This document shows positions 1 through 12,300 of a stretch of 64,000 nt of DNA, piece after piece. The stretch covers positions 15,122,092-15,186,091 of the forward strand of contig OZ023190.1 of the NCBI GenBank assembly GCA_963995505.1, written 5' to 3'. Position numbers and translations under genes: made by a program. Below the pieces are notes generated by a model, which worked only from the letters and a program-made list of their open reading frames with translations, had not been told where the DNA came from and made no database searches. This DNA is from Hypericum androsaemum (Eukaryota; Streptophyta; Magnoliopsida; Malpighiales; Hypericaceae). Within the stretch, counting starts at the first letter, position 1, and the number at the start of each line of letters is the position of its first letter.

Positions 1-418
1 AACGTCTTGCAGAGGTCACATTTGTACAATTCCAATATTGGGATTTGCCTACCCCAAAATACCTCTGCAGAGACGCAATCACGAATACCACGTAAAACTA
101 GTAAATCACTACGGATTATACACGGAAGAGAAGATAGAAGAAACGTCCTCAGTAGTATCCTCCACTGCAACTTATGCAGCTACTTACGCCTGAAGATCTC
201 CACACCGACGAAAGAATGGGCGTGTTGAGTCCCCACTTTGAATGAACCAACACTTCCAGGTCCGGTATTGTTCTTTTTACTTGTATCAAATGCAAAATGT
301 TTCCTTTTTTTTTCCTTTTTATATTTCTTTCTTCCTTGCTGCTTCTCCATCTCTTCGAGCCAAGGAGCGAGGACCTATTATTAACAGACGCACTTTTTCC
401 ATTCAATTGTTGTGTGCT
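1..418. other. 3' flank of the Raf-like kinase gene
   Basis: This stretch lies downstream of the kinase stop codon and probably contains its 3' UTR and terminator region. I see no coding exon, RNA gene or clear repeat here. The short reading frames have no recognisable content. Confidence 0.4.
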
Positions 419-3400
419 CTATAGAGTAGTTTTCTGAATATGTAGTCGTTGCACCCGGCGGAGCCGAGAGATGAGCTGTGAGAAAGAGGGCCGCAAGTGT
501 GGCTCCCTGCAGACCACGAACAAGATTTGGTCATGGAAAAGAAAACTGAGATGGCAAGATGCAATCAACTCTGCAGAAGTGGCCAAAAATCCGAGGTCTC
601 TTGCTCACATTTGCCAACAATCTTGTATGATACGAGCAACTGAGGGATCCATGTGGTCTGGGATCTCGAGACGTCTATTCTGAAATCCCACAGCTCCCAC
701 AACCTGCATCGGGTTCAGATCCTTCCAAGGGATTTCACAAGTAGCCAATTCCCACAATATCACACCAAAACTGTAGATGTCACATCTGCAACCATGGAGC
801 CCGATCAAATAAGAAACATGGTGCATGAACGCCGAATAGTGTACCTTAAAAAAGTTAAAATAGTACAAGTCGCGGAATAACAACTGTGTAGTGGCATACT
901 TACTTTTCACTTGCTGGTTCGTTCCTTAGGACTTCCGGTGCCATCCACTCAGGCTGCAGTTCAAAAGCAAAATCATTGAGTTTTGATCCGAAATATTGAC
1001 ACAACAAGCTACCCATGGGAAGCAGGTATTGGCATCTGGCAAGTCTTACTGTTCCAGCAGTTGATTTCGATGACAGAAAGGTGTGATGCTTGAGGCGTGA
1101 CAACCCAAAATCACAGACCTGGAACAAGACGGAAAGAAGTCTTGAAAACTTTATTTAGCAAACGATAAAGTTTTACGATTGCACATCATATGGAAGATGT
1201 AATTAGTTGGTCAACCTTAACAACCCAATTCTTGTCTACTAGGAGATTTGGAGACTTCAAATCTCGATGCACAATTGTAGGTTGGCTTGTATGTAAATAA
1301 TTCATCCCCTTGGCCTGCAAGTAACCAAGATAGTTTCATACATTGAGGAAAACAAAAGAGCTAATAGCTAATGTGAAGCATTACCACATCAATAGCCATT
1401 CGCAGTCGCCTCTTTTCATCTATGGGAGAATTGGGACGATGCAATAATCTATACAGGCTCCCCCTACAACCAGAAAGGAACAAGGAAAAGCAACAGCAGA
1501 AATTTGATGAGCTTATAAGAAGCTGAAATTTGCCAAAGGAATTCTTGTTCAGCAGCCCTTCTGCAATTCAGGCATGAAGGAGAACTACAAAATCCTTGGG
1601 AGCCCTTTCACTATGACTGTCTCAAACAATTTTAAAAAAATGCACTAGAAGTATCCGAGCCTTGCATGGACGCGAAGTTGCCAGAATGAATCCGGAATGA
1701 TTAAAATTTGTATTCCCTACTCAATCCGCATTGCCAATATAGCAGTTCTTAACAAAAGGAATGTCTCCCCAAGAGAATGATTTCCACAATTATTATTAAT
1801 AGGTTGGGGCTCATGGCCAGAGAAACCATGTTGTGCCCTAGAGTATATATGGTGCAATTTCCATAACAAAGTTACGCAGGAGGGACCTGTTTATTTAAAG
1901 ATGAGCAAAGCTAAAATTTGATGATTTACTGAGACTCTAAAACATGAAGCTATCCCGAAACATGAGGTGACCAAGTGATTCAGAGTAAAGGCAACAAATG
2001 ATTACCTTGGTAGAAATTCTGTCAATATCGATAAGTTTGGGGGACTTGTAACAGCTCCCATGAAAAGAACAACATTGGGATGTCTTAATCTCAACATTAT
2101 CTCTATCTGTATTAAGCAATCAACAGGAAATCATTTAAACATATCAATAATTGGGTGACAATGGTAAAAAGTAGGAATGCAATACACAATGCTGAGTGGA
2201 GTGAGTTAATATCTGGTGCTCACTTCACATTTAAACTGCATTAGTGCATCACCGGAGAAATCTTGGTCCAGAAACTTCTTGACAGCAACTTCCTGCTATT
2301 TGCAAACAAAAATTATATGTTAGATTATCTAGGATGCAACTAATCTAAGACAGAACCATGGAATAAACAACCAAGTCTTCATTTTGATGTTCTCAAAATT
2401 ATTTTAATTCATAAACCTTAGACTATTGCATCCCCAGCCACAAGCCTTTTTCGTGAACCATAAGATTGTGGTTTAATAAACACTAGAAACTCTTAAGATT
2501 TTCAAATTAATGATTTTAATGCGAAGCTTACAGTGCCATTCAGTTCTGCATGGTAAACCTCACCATATGAACCTGCATTTAACAAATATCAACACATTAA
2601 AGAACCAACGCACACCTTATAGATTTTAGATTGTTCAATATGCATAAATGAAAAACTTCGCCCTTTTCTCTTGGGTGAGTTGTCAACTAGCATCAGGAAT
2701 TTCTTTACACTCCAACCTCAACTACACAAAAGAAAAATAAACTACATAACACGTCTAAGAGGTCCTTTAACAGTGGCTCCTCAAACGAGTATTATCCAAG
2801 CTCATAGATCTCCAGCAGAAGACAAGATGACTGGTGAAATTCACAAATCCTAAAAGTACAAATATGTAGAAAAAAGGAAGAGAAGCCAAGTCGTGCGGAA
2901 ATCAATATTTGGCTGCATTGTTGATTATATTAGAAAGCAAAGGTGAATCGATTGTGTGGGTTCTTACCAATACCAATTCGCTCGCCAATCTGAAGATTCT
3001 CCCACGGAATCTCCCAATCTGCACCCTCCCCCAACACTAAATTACTTCTCTCTGTTTCAATTAATTTCATTCCAGATTGTATACCCACTTCTGCATCTGG
3101 GCTTATTTCTGTTTCATCCCGAGGGTACCTTTTATCATCACTATTTGTAGTCTGCTTGAATGGCAGTTCACAAGAGTCCATCTCCAAGGGCAAGGAAGAT
3201 TCATGAATTCGATTTTCATGGACAGGCTTTTCAACCATACCTGAGGGTGTGAAAAAATTGACATCAAAACCTGCACTATCCGCCTTCGATTTGTTTTCTT
3301 CCCTGTTATGAAGAAAGACTAGCCCCTCACTTGCAGTATCAGACAATAGCGATATTTCCATGTCAGTCTGTTGTTCAATGGGAAACCTTGAAGAGTTTTC

Positions 3401-5301
3401 TTCTTTATGACCAGAAGCAATCTTGCCTGATGAAGCATCCCCCATTAATGATATAAGATTTTCTCCAAGGCATGAAAAGGACTTATCAGAATAGCATTGA
3501 AGCATCTCTCTCGTAGCTTCGTCGGTAACAACTACAGGAAATAAGGCTTCCTCCGACTGTAACAAGTCAATTTCAGGAAACCTACCAAGACTTGTGGGAA
3601 ATGCAAGAGTCTCTGGTCTATCACCCAACAAGAAAGACGAGCATTCAGTAGCTTCTGTTAAGCAAGGAAAGCCCCTTACACCAAATCCAGCATTTAGTAT
3701 ATGGCTACTTGGTACCTCGACAGGAATTAGAGTGCCAGGAGCACCCATGAGATCTATAATGAGTTCACTGCACATTTGACAAATCCAGTTTCAGAAAAAC
3801 ATTCCGACAACAGTAACAAGTTTACGTACAAATCTAACTAACAGCAAAGAATTATAGAGCAGCACACAACCATACATTACCAAAAACTAGGTTGACCAAT
3901 AAAGATTTAATTCGAAGGAAATATAACAACATTGGGGAATAAGTTAATCCTATTGATACTAACAATTTATTCTTACTAAACAACATTCCTAGTCCAACAT
4001 AAGATTGATCCTACATTGAACAAACTAGAGGAGAGAAGTCATCACCTTCCATCATCAATTCTGATCAGATCTACAGCTCCATCATCTGTGCCAGTATAGT
4101 AGCTTCCCTTAATCAGCATGCATGGAAGGTTAACCCTATCAGCTAGCACCTAGAGTCAAAAAAGATGAAAAAAAGCCCGAGTACATTTCAATCAGAAGTG
4201 TCATTAGTTCCACTGGCTGTCTAAACAGGAACTTAGATATATCAACCCCACCAAGGGGCTGCCAAAACTCAAAATGAAGAACAACCTCAAGGACATCAGT
4301 AAAGTTCTCGTTCAACTCAGACATACAACTAGCTAACAGAGACAAAGGAAAGATGCCCTCACCTTGAAAAGCAAGGCCCTGTGGCGAGAGAGTCCCACAT
4401 CAAGACATCCCAGTGGCAGAATGACACTCTTCAGAGAAGTACGCAACTGGGAATTCCTAGCTTCCCACCTTCTCGACATCTCATCAGCGTCACCAACAGG
4501 ACCGCCCATCCTTTGCACAACAACATCAGCGATTTTCTGGACCAAGCCGCTAAAGCCCAAGCCACTGGTAAATCGACTCTCCAAGGACATTATGTAAACT
4601 CTCTTCTCGAGCTCTCGAAGTTTATGATCCACCAGGCGGTTCACAACAACCACCTCGTAGTCAAAATTATCCAGCGCCTGAAGCTCCATTAACGACGGCA
4701 TCTTCCCTTGAACAAGCGAACTCGGCGACACGCAGTGCACATCGTAAAATCCATCAGTCACCTTCTCGTTGTAATTCACAACATTATAGCTCTGCACAAC
4801 GTAAAAAGCCGAATCCCTCAGCTTACTAAAGTACCATCCATCCCCTTAGACTCGATATCCGCAATTTCACTAAGCATTAACCTAATAGCCAAAAATCGCT
4901 CAAAAAACGAACAGATAAGAAAACCGTACCCAGTAGCGAAGGGAGAGAGAGTCAACGAGGGAGGCGGATTCAGCGGCAGGTGTGGAGTTGCAACCGAGGC
5001 TAATACGCTTGGCGACGTCGATCTGAGCGGATCCGTCGCCGTCCGGATCCGACGCACTAATCGCTAGGGCCAACTGTACCTGGAACTCCTCCTCCAGAAA
5101 GTTATAATCCTTGTCTCCGCCTCCGCCGCTCGTGGAGGTACTCGCGTCCGCAACCGCCCGATCCGAATCTATCGAGGAAGACGAGGACGGCGGAACGGTC
5201 GGGGCGGAATCAACCGGCCGGGCATCGACTAACCGCTGGTGGCCGGTGACGCCTCCTCCACCTATGTGGAGCTTCCTCAGAATATGCTTCATCTTCGACA
5301 T
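419..5301 (-). CDS. Raf-like MAP kinase kinase kinase, EDR1/CTR1 type, 13 exons, 825 aa
   Basis: This is a Ser/Thr kinase of the plant Raf-like MAPKKK group that includes EDR1 and CTR1, whose members act in defence, senescence and ethylene signalling. Minus-strand exons are 5301-4930, 4791-4363, 4149-4046, 3767-2968, 2572-2532, 2292-2224, 2106-2006, 1463-1385, 1314-1216, 1118-1050, 953-904, 785-609 and 506-419. Every junction is GT-AG and the phases close to 825 codons plus TAG. The N-terminal regulatory domain (about residues 85-305) has the family patterns [22 protein letters not shown] and [13 protein letters not shown]. The kinase domain (about 555-815) starts at GERIGIGSYGEVY and has VAVKK (Lys587), [10 protein letters not shown] (Asp683), DFG (Asp701) and APE (Glu728), so it should be active. 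A long divergent linker fills exon 4. [11 protein letters not shown] at the start matches the family N-terminus; the second Met is an alternative start. Which subgroup member it represents cannot be decided here. Confidence 0.93.
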
Positions 5302-5770
5302 CGCTCATTAAAAAAAAGAAAAACACAAACAGCGCATCGAAGAGAGCGATCCCTAACTCCACTTCGTCTTCCCTCTCTAGCGAAGTAAATTTGACCTCTC
5401 TCTCTCTCTCTCTCTGCCCTTCCCTCCAATACAAATTCAGTTTCCTGTTTTGTTTATGGCTCGATTCGACCTCGAATCGCTTCCATCTATAAAGTTTAAT
5501 AAAAATTAAAAATTTTGAAATTTCTGATTGTACTTGCTTCATCACAACTGGCCAGTGGGGCCCGCTGCGGTTATGGGGCGGATGGCTCCTCATCCTCGCC
5601 TTCCCTTCGATCGCGACCGTCCATTTCGTCAATTGCCTGTTTTGGCTTTTTTTCCCCCGGTCAAGACGACGCCGTGTGGTATTGCTGTTATTTATTCCAT
5701 TTGTGACGATCAGATTTACCATGCGGCTTGCCAATAATTTAACTTTTTTTTTATCTCTAGTCAATACAGT
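5302..5770 (-). promoter_or_regulatory. Probable 5' UTR and promoter of the kinase gene, with a CT microsatellite
   Basis: A pyrimidine microsatellite on the plus strand (about 5395-5417, (CT)n) is a GA tract in the gene's sense orientation. Such tracts are common in plant 5' UTRs. I do not see a convincing TATA box. The frames at 5515-5737 show no family features. Confidence 0.4.
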
Positions 5771-6890
5771 AAAGGTTATTTATATTTATTATATAAATTA
5801 TTTTTGTATACAACACTAGGTGTTATTTGTTGTTAAATCTCCCAACTAAAAATAACAATACTTCTTTCAAAAGAAAAAAAAGGAAAGGATGTCATTAAAT
5901 CTACAAAAATGATCTTTGGTAGTTAAAGCTTATAGTTCATATGAGACAAATAGTCCAAAAAATACTTGTTGATAATTTGTGATACTTAAAGTTAAACATT
6001 AAATCCAAAATTTCATTAAGAAAAACAATTTCTTTCCACTTGATAAAAAAAAATTGATGGCGTGGTTTAACTTATATATATTTCGATTAGTTGGCAAATA
6101 TTTTTTTTTCTGATGCAATGACCTACTTTGGTATAAAACTTCCAAAGGAGACCATTTTTTTAGCAATGCACGTTTAATGCAAGGTGGGAAATAATGAATG
6201 GTCGAGATCCATCATTAATTGTTATATAAAAGTGCTTACCACGCCCACTATTGCAAGGCTCTTTGATCTTATCCAATATGCGGTGGGAAAATAGTTTATT
6301 GGTTTTTTAATTGTTGGGAGCTGGATTCGGTGCGGGGAGTAATAGGGACTCTTGTATCGTACGAAATTAAATATTATCTTTTGATCTGAATGGTTAGATG
6401 CGCGTCAGAGATTTGACGATATCTTTTCCTCTCCCTTCCTTCCTCCTTTTTTCCTCCCTTATTCTCTCTCTCTCTCTCCCCTCCCTCTCCCTACGCTTCT
6501 TTCTTCTCCTCCACTCTCTCCCACCCAATCTTTAATAAAGTCAAACATAAAATCCAAATAAATTACACAGACATCCATAATCCAAAGTTAAATAAACCAG
6601 AAAGAATTAATCTTTTTTTTATCTCACATTCATTCTTCTCCTTCCATTTCCTCCCACTTTGTCCCCCTCTCTCTCTCCCAACCCCAAAAAAAATCGACGC
6701 CGACGAGGAGTGGCTCCGACAAGGAAAGAGGTTTCCTTCTCTCTTCACTTTCATGCCCTCTTACTTTCCTCACTCTCTCTCTCTCCCCTACCCTCTTTGA
6801 AATAGTTTTTTGAAGTGTGTAAAGTTGGATTTATTGGAAAGTTAAATCGTTTGTTCTTGTTTTTATTTTTGGTCGTAATGTATATCAAAA
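5771..6890. other. AT-rich intergenic DNA with CT-rich patches
   Basis: No gene is visible. Pyrimidine-rich stretches with CT dinucleotide runs occupy about 6425-6530 and 6655-6800. The rest is AT-rich with homopolymer runs. Confidence 0.5.
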
Positions 6891-6892
6891 GT

Positions 6893-7315
6893 GGCATATC
6901 TGATTACAATCAAATGGCATGTCCGGGTATGTTTAAATGGCATGCCCCCTTACGATAAAATGACATGTCTGGTTACAATCAAATGACAGGCTCGTGTATG
7001 TTCAAATGGAAGTCCCTCCTACGATAAAATGGCATGCTCGTGTATGACCAAACGACAAGACCCGGTATACACGATTATAATAAAATGGCATGCCCGTTTG
7101 TGACCAAATGGCAGGCCCAGTTATGATAAATGGCATGCTACGTAATGACCAAATGACATGTTTGGTTGCGATTATATTTTTTAATATTTAAAAGTACTAA
7201 TAATAAAAAATAATTAATTAATAAAAAATAGCAGGACCAGTAATGATAAAATGGTATGTCGAGTTACGTTAAAATGACATGTATGGTTATGACCAAATGG
7301 CATGCATCGTTACAA
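6893..7315. repeat. Degenerate minisatellite, unit about 25 bp built on AAATGGCATG
   Basis: The motif AAATGGCATG (variants AAATGACATG, AAATGGCAGG) recurs roughly every 25 bp for about 280 bp. It is joined by alternating linkers such as TCCGGGTATGTTT and CCCTTACGATA. The pattern breaks near 7180-7220 at an AT-rich stretch and then resumes for a few units to about 7310. Similar ATGGCATAT/CGGTTACGATA wording appears once more near 15185-15215, which suggests a dispersed relative. Confidence 0.7.
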
Positions 7316-8353
7316 TTATATTTAAAATAAAAAATTAATTATTTATTGATTGAAAATGGGAGAAATGTACAAAAGGTGTCAAAATTACATTAAATATTTT
7401 GACGCGTGCATTAAATGCTCTGACGCGCACATTAAATGCTAATGGGGTTCTTTTTTTATCACTGAAGCGCGCATTTTGACCATTTTGTCCTCTCTCGGTA
7501 CGGAACGGAAAATACCACCCCGTACCAAATCCATGCCCGATTTATTGATTGTTGTGGTCGTTAACTCGCAGCGTGAGCACCAAGTTTACAAATTAAGTCA
7601 ATATTGTCCAATTGAATCAATTAATTTAAGTTTAAAATTGATGTGTTTTTTGATATGGCTCCATAGTTTTGTAATAGTTTAGACGATTTAATATATTAAC
7701 CGAAAAAATTGAAATACTAAAATATTATTTAGAATTGCGTCAAATAATAACTATTATAATGATGAGCTAGATAGATTTTTAGATAAGAGATTGAGTTATA
7801 AATAAAATGTTATTTAGAATGTGATTATATTTATTTTTTCATATTTATATACAGGCACTCTATCTCCATTAAAAAAAAGCAATAGGAGCATCATTAATTA
7901 TATATACCTTGGTGGTAGGGAAATGCTTTTCAAATATGTGAAGCAGAATTGTGGCATAATATAATTTTCAGGGATGGAGACTTGGAAAAATACATGGTAA
8001 CGAGAGGCTTGTGACTCTTTTTTATTTCCAAACGGGGATTAATGTAATTTGTTATCACTATAAAAAATGAAATTAGGCACGTCAAGTCACATGACAGCTA
8101 AGTGCTAACAAAAAATTTAAAATTGTGACCTCGCTAGGGAGCCGCTTAGAAATTAACACAATTTTTTGAGTGGATAGATAGTCGATTCAACGGTTCAAAT
8201 TTAAGATTTTTATTTGAAATAGAATAATTGTTGATTGGTATCTGCGATCCGACGTGGAATTTATTCCCAATTTAAACAGCTCAATTGGTTTCGGGAATAT
8301 GCGAATTCAATCCGGTCAACAACTTGGGCAAATCAATCGTTACATCAGATCAG
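7316..8353. other. AT-rich intergenic DNA, nothing recognised
   Basis: I see no gene, RNA gene or clear transposon in this stretch. It has scattered poly(A)/poly(T) runs. Confidence 0.4.
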
Positions 8354-8805
8354 GTAGTGAAGGCATCTCTGTCGGCTAGACAAATTATGAACCATAAATA
8401 TTGACCAAATGCTAGCATTTTCCCCCTAAACAAAGCTCTTTCTTTTTGGAAATGTAAATTAGTTATCTGTAGAAAGGTGGAGTACTTGCGTACGAATATG
8501 TGCAATACCCGATAATTTCATTACTTACATTATTAATTTTATTTAAGTATCATATCATAATATAATACACAACATTGACTGCCAAATGACTTGTAGTGAA
8601 GGCCTCTCTGTCTGCTAGACAAATTATGAACCATAAACATTGACCAAATGCTAGCATTTTTCCCCTAAACAAAGCTCTTTCCTTTTGGAAATGTAAATTA
8701 GTTATCTGTAGAAAGGTGGAGTACTTGCGTACGAATATGTGCAATACCCGATAATTTTATTACTTACATTATTAATTTTATTTAAGTATCATATCATAGT
8801 ATATT
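8354..8805. repeat. Two-copy direct repeat, about 212 bp each, offset 239 bp
   Basis: The block at 8354-8566 is repeated at 8593-8805 with only a few substitutions (for example GGCATCTCTGTCGGC against GGCCTCTCTGTCTGC). The copies are separated by about 27 bp. The frame at 8550-8744 arises only inside this repeat. Confidence 0.85.
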
Positions 8806-8905
8806 GTAGCCCAACGACATAACGCGTTGTAAATACCTAAGAAGTCCAAATTTCAAACCTTGGCAATATCATGCTATAATAATTTGCAAAAAAAAACTTA
8901 TCTAA
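8806..8905 (+). mobile_element. Decayed tRNA-derived SINE
   Basis: The stretch beginning TGTAGCCCAACGACAT resembles a pol III A box and is followed about 45 bp later by TTTCAAACCTT in the B box position, then a poly(A)-like tail. It matches the SINE inside the ZIP B intron (41401-41498, opposite strand) closely at its 5' half. The B box has drifted and no target-site duplication was identified. Confidence 0.55.
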
Positions 8906-9310
8906 AGTGGGAGCTGTCGAATCGTACAACGAGGCAGCCGTGAAACCTAAAAAGCGGTCCTTTGGACGAAACTTCGACATAAAATGGAACTGAAATTACA
9001 CGAATCACGTTAACAAAGCAAGTCCACTGGATTATATGTGATTCCGTTATAATAGGTAAATTGTATGAAGTTTGAATCTAGAAGAAGACGATACTAAGTT
9101 TGGTAGATGATAATTACAGTTGCAAATTAGCAACTGTTATTTTTGGCAGTAGATGATCATCAGTGTATTGCAGTTGGTGACTGTCATCAGCTGCAATGAG
9201 CATAAGAATAACATATATACAATGCGACAAACAAGCGAGAGAGATGGATCCGCCTGTTGCATTTTGTGGTATTTCCATTAGGGCCTTGATGAACGCCGTG
9301 ACGGATATTT
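8906..9310. other. Intergenic DNA and probable 3' UTR of the P-protein gene
   Basis: The part next to 9311 lies downstream of the glycine dehydrogenase stop codon and is probably its 3' UTR. No other feature is seen. Confidence 0.4.
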
Positions 9311-12300
9311 TCAAGCAGTAGCTGCAGCCTGTTCTTCCACGACCTGTGATGCTGGGAGAAGGGTGCAGACGAGGTTGCGATCACCGTAAACATTGTCGAC
9401 GCGCCCTGGATCGAAGTGTAACAAAGTTGTCAATACACAGCCAATATGTGTTGTTTGATTGGAGGTGAAGAAGAGAAATGTGCACCTGTTGTAGGCCAGA
9501 ACTTGGCACCACGGAGCCAAGGAGCAGGGAAAGCTGCATATTGCCTGGAGTACGGTTTGGACCAAGCATCTTCCATGAGCAAGGATGGCGGGTGAGGGGC
9601 ACACTGCACATGAATGTATGTTGTTGATTAGAGTACGGTTGCGAATTTATGAGGAACAGAGCAAGTCAAGGAACAGAACAAGAGATCTCTCACCTTGAGG
9701 ACGTTGTTGTTGATGTCGGCCTTTCCTTGCTCAATCTCCGCAATTTCTTCTCTGATTGAGATCAGCGTGTCACAGAACCGATCTAATTCTGCCTGCGTTT
9801 TAGTATCCACATTGTTTCAGTTTCACAAGCAAAATCAGTGTGAGATCAGGAAAAGGATGATCTTTACCTTGCTTTCACTTTCAGTAGGTTCGATCATGAG
9901 TGTGCCAGGGACTGGCCATGACATGGTAGGTGCATGGAATCCGTAGTCCATAAGACGTTTAGCGACATCTTCGGGCTCGATTCCAGCGGTGTTCTGCAAC
10001 AAAGGGCCGTTCGTAATTTCCAACAACAAAATCAAGTAACGATTGATTAGACACAGCTACCGGAAAACTACCTTGAAGCCTCTCAAATCTATGATGAATT
10101 CATGAGCACAAGTCCCGTTGACACCACGGAAAAGGACCGGGTAGTATTTCTGATAAGCAAAAAGTAAAAAACCCGATCAATAGAATCAATCAAACCAAGT
10201 CAGTAGTTAGTATCATCAGTCGAAAGCTAGCTGAAGAACAAGGAGAACCTCCAAGCGCTTCGCCATGTAGTTTGCATTCAAGATAGCTATCTTCGAAGCA
10301 TCAGTCAGTCCCTTGGATCCCATCATTGCGATGTAAGTATACGATATCGGCAAAATAAGTGCAGAGCCCCAAGGTGCTGCAGAAATGGTGCCGAGAGGTT
10401 GAGCGCTTTCAGGGGCTGGAATACCACCAGTGGAGACCTACATTATGATGGGAATCATGCAAGTCATTAAATCAAGACAAAATTATAGTCGAAATTGCGC
10501 AGTCGTACTAAGTTCGGGGTGCATACCACAGGATGCGAAGGTAAGAACGGCGCCAAGTGCTTCTTCACTCCGATAGGTCCCATTCCGGGACCTCCACCTC
10601 CATGGGGAATGCAGAATGTCTTGTGAAGGTTGAGATGGCACACATCAGCACCAATGAAGCCCGGGCTGGTCAACCCAACCTGAAAAGACCAAGAGATAAA
10701 CATCTGTTACTTCTGGTTGCTGATAAGATCGAAAAGAAGGCAGACACAAACATCAGGCTAATCACATGAAAGCGAAAAGGCCTCCTGTTGAGACGGTCTG
10801 ATCCTGTATATTCTAAATGCCATGTATTCGAAAAGATGGTGTAAATTACCCGTCGAAGAAAATAAATATATGTGCAGTCGATAGAATTATACGGACCTGC
10901 GCGTTCATGTTAGCACCATCCATATACACTTGACCTCCATTGTCATGAATAATCTTGCATATCTCGTCAATACCTTCTTCATAGACTCCGTGAGTTGACG
11001 GATACGTAACCTGTTATTCAGAACCAAATGATAATCTGGTTACCCTCTGTAGGTTCAAGGATCACAAGAACATAGGGTGTAACATTTCCGGACCATAAGA
11101 GCAGAAAGGTTGTCTTTGTTGGCCTCTGCAGCCTTTCGTAGCTCTTCGATGTTGATGTTCCCTTTGGCATCGGTCCCAATTGTAACGATCTTCATCCCGC
11201 ACATGGCAGCACTGGCAGGGTTTGTCCCATGTGCTGAAACAGGTATAATGCACACGTCGCGGTGGTGGTCTCCTCTTGCCTAATTCACATATACATACGA
11301 AATATAAGCACAACCATGGAAATAACAAGTAACAAACTTCCTCTTTAGGCCATCATACATACCATATGATATGCACGAATAACCATCAGCCCAGCATACT
11401 CTCCAGCAGCACCAGCATTTGGTTGCAGAGAGAAAGAGTCGAAACCAGTTATCGTGCACAACAAATCTCCCAAGTTGTTGAACATTTCCTGCAAGAAAAC
11501 CGGTATGCACTCACATATTAACAGCTAATTCATACAGAAAATGATGTTGTTTTTTTCATTTTGCCAAGGTTTATTCATGGAACATGAGTTGAGGACCTGG
11601 TAGCCCTGAGCCTGTTCGGTAGGAGCGAACGGATGAATATCGGTAAAGCTAGGCCATGTCACAGGCATCATTTCGGTAGTAGCGTTGAGTTTCATTGTAC
11701 AAGAGCCAAGAGGAATCATACTGTGGCACAAAGAGAGGTCTTTCGACTGTAACTTGTGAATGTATCTCAACAGCTCATGTTCAGTATGGTACCTACAAGA
11801 ATGAATACCACTCTCAATTGGAACTTCAAATAAGAAAAATCAAACAATTCTGATATTAGCTGCAGAAGATTGATTACGTGTTGAAGATTGGATGCGTCAG
11901 ATACGGGCTCTCCCTCACCAGACCAGAAGGGATGGCATTCTTGACCTCTGGTGCCAGCGATTCAGCAGTGAATGGGACCTGACAGTTGAAAGAAACCATT
12001 TTTTTCAGCTTGATAACCGGAATCATTAGTGTCCGAACTCGATAAAACAATGTAAACCAAAGCACCTACAGCTTTTCCTCCAGCGAAAACTTTGAAAAGT
12101 TTGTCAACATCCTCCAATGTAGTTGTTTCATCGAAAGCTGCAGTAATCTGTAAAGTGGACAGCACATATAAAAATATTCTCAAGACATAGAGTTGAAGTA
12201 AGCAGAGCTGTCGGTCTGAACAACACTTACGGTGTTTGAATCTACAACGCGCAGGTTCATCTCACTCTTGTAAGCAGCTTCTGCAACCGCATGCGCATCA

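Noticed and set aside
900..1127. A single continuous exon through the kinase activation segment
   Set aside because: The intron at 1049-954 happens to be open in frame, but the family sequence runs STAGT directly to PEWMAPE and both GT and AG sites are present, so it is spliced out.
4364..5067. Plus-strand frames opposite the kinase first exons
   Set aside because: The minus strand has continuous EDR1/CTR1-type sequence with matching splice sites; the plus frames are by-products.
6893..7315. Regular repeats resembling a CRISPR array
   Set aside because: Repeats are degenerate and short with non-unique linkers, and the genome is a plant; it is a minisatellite.
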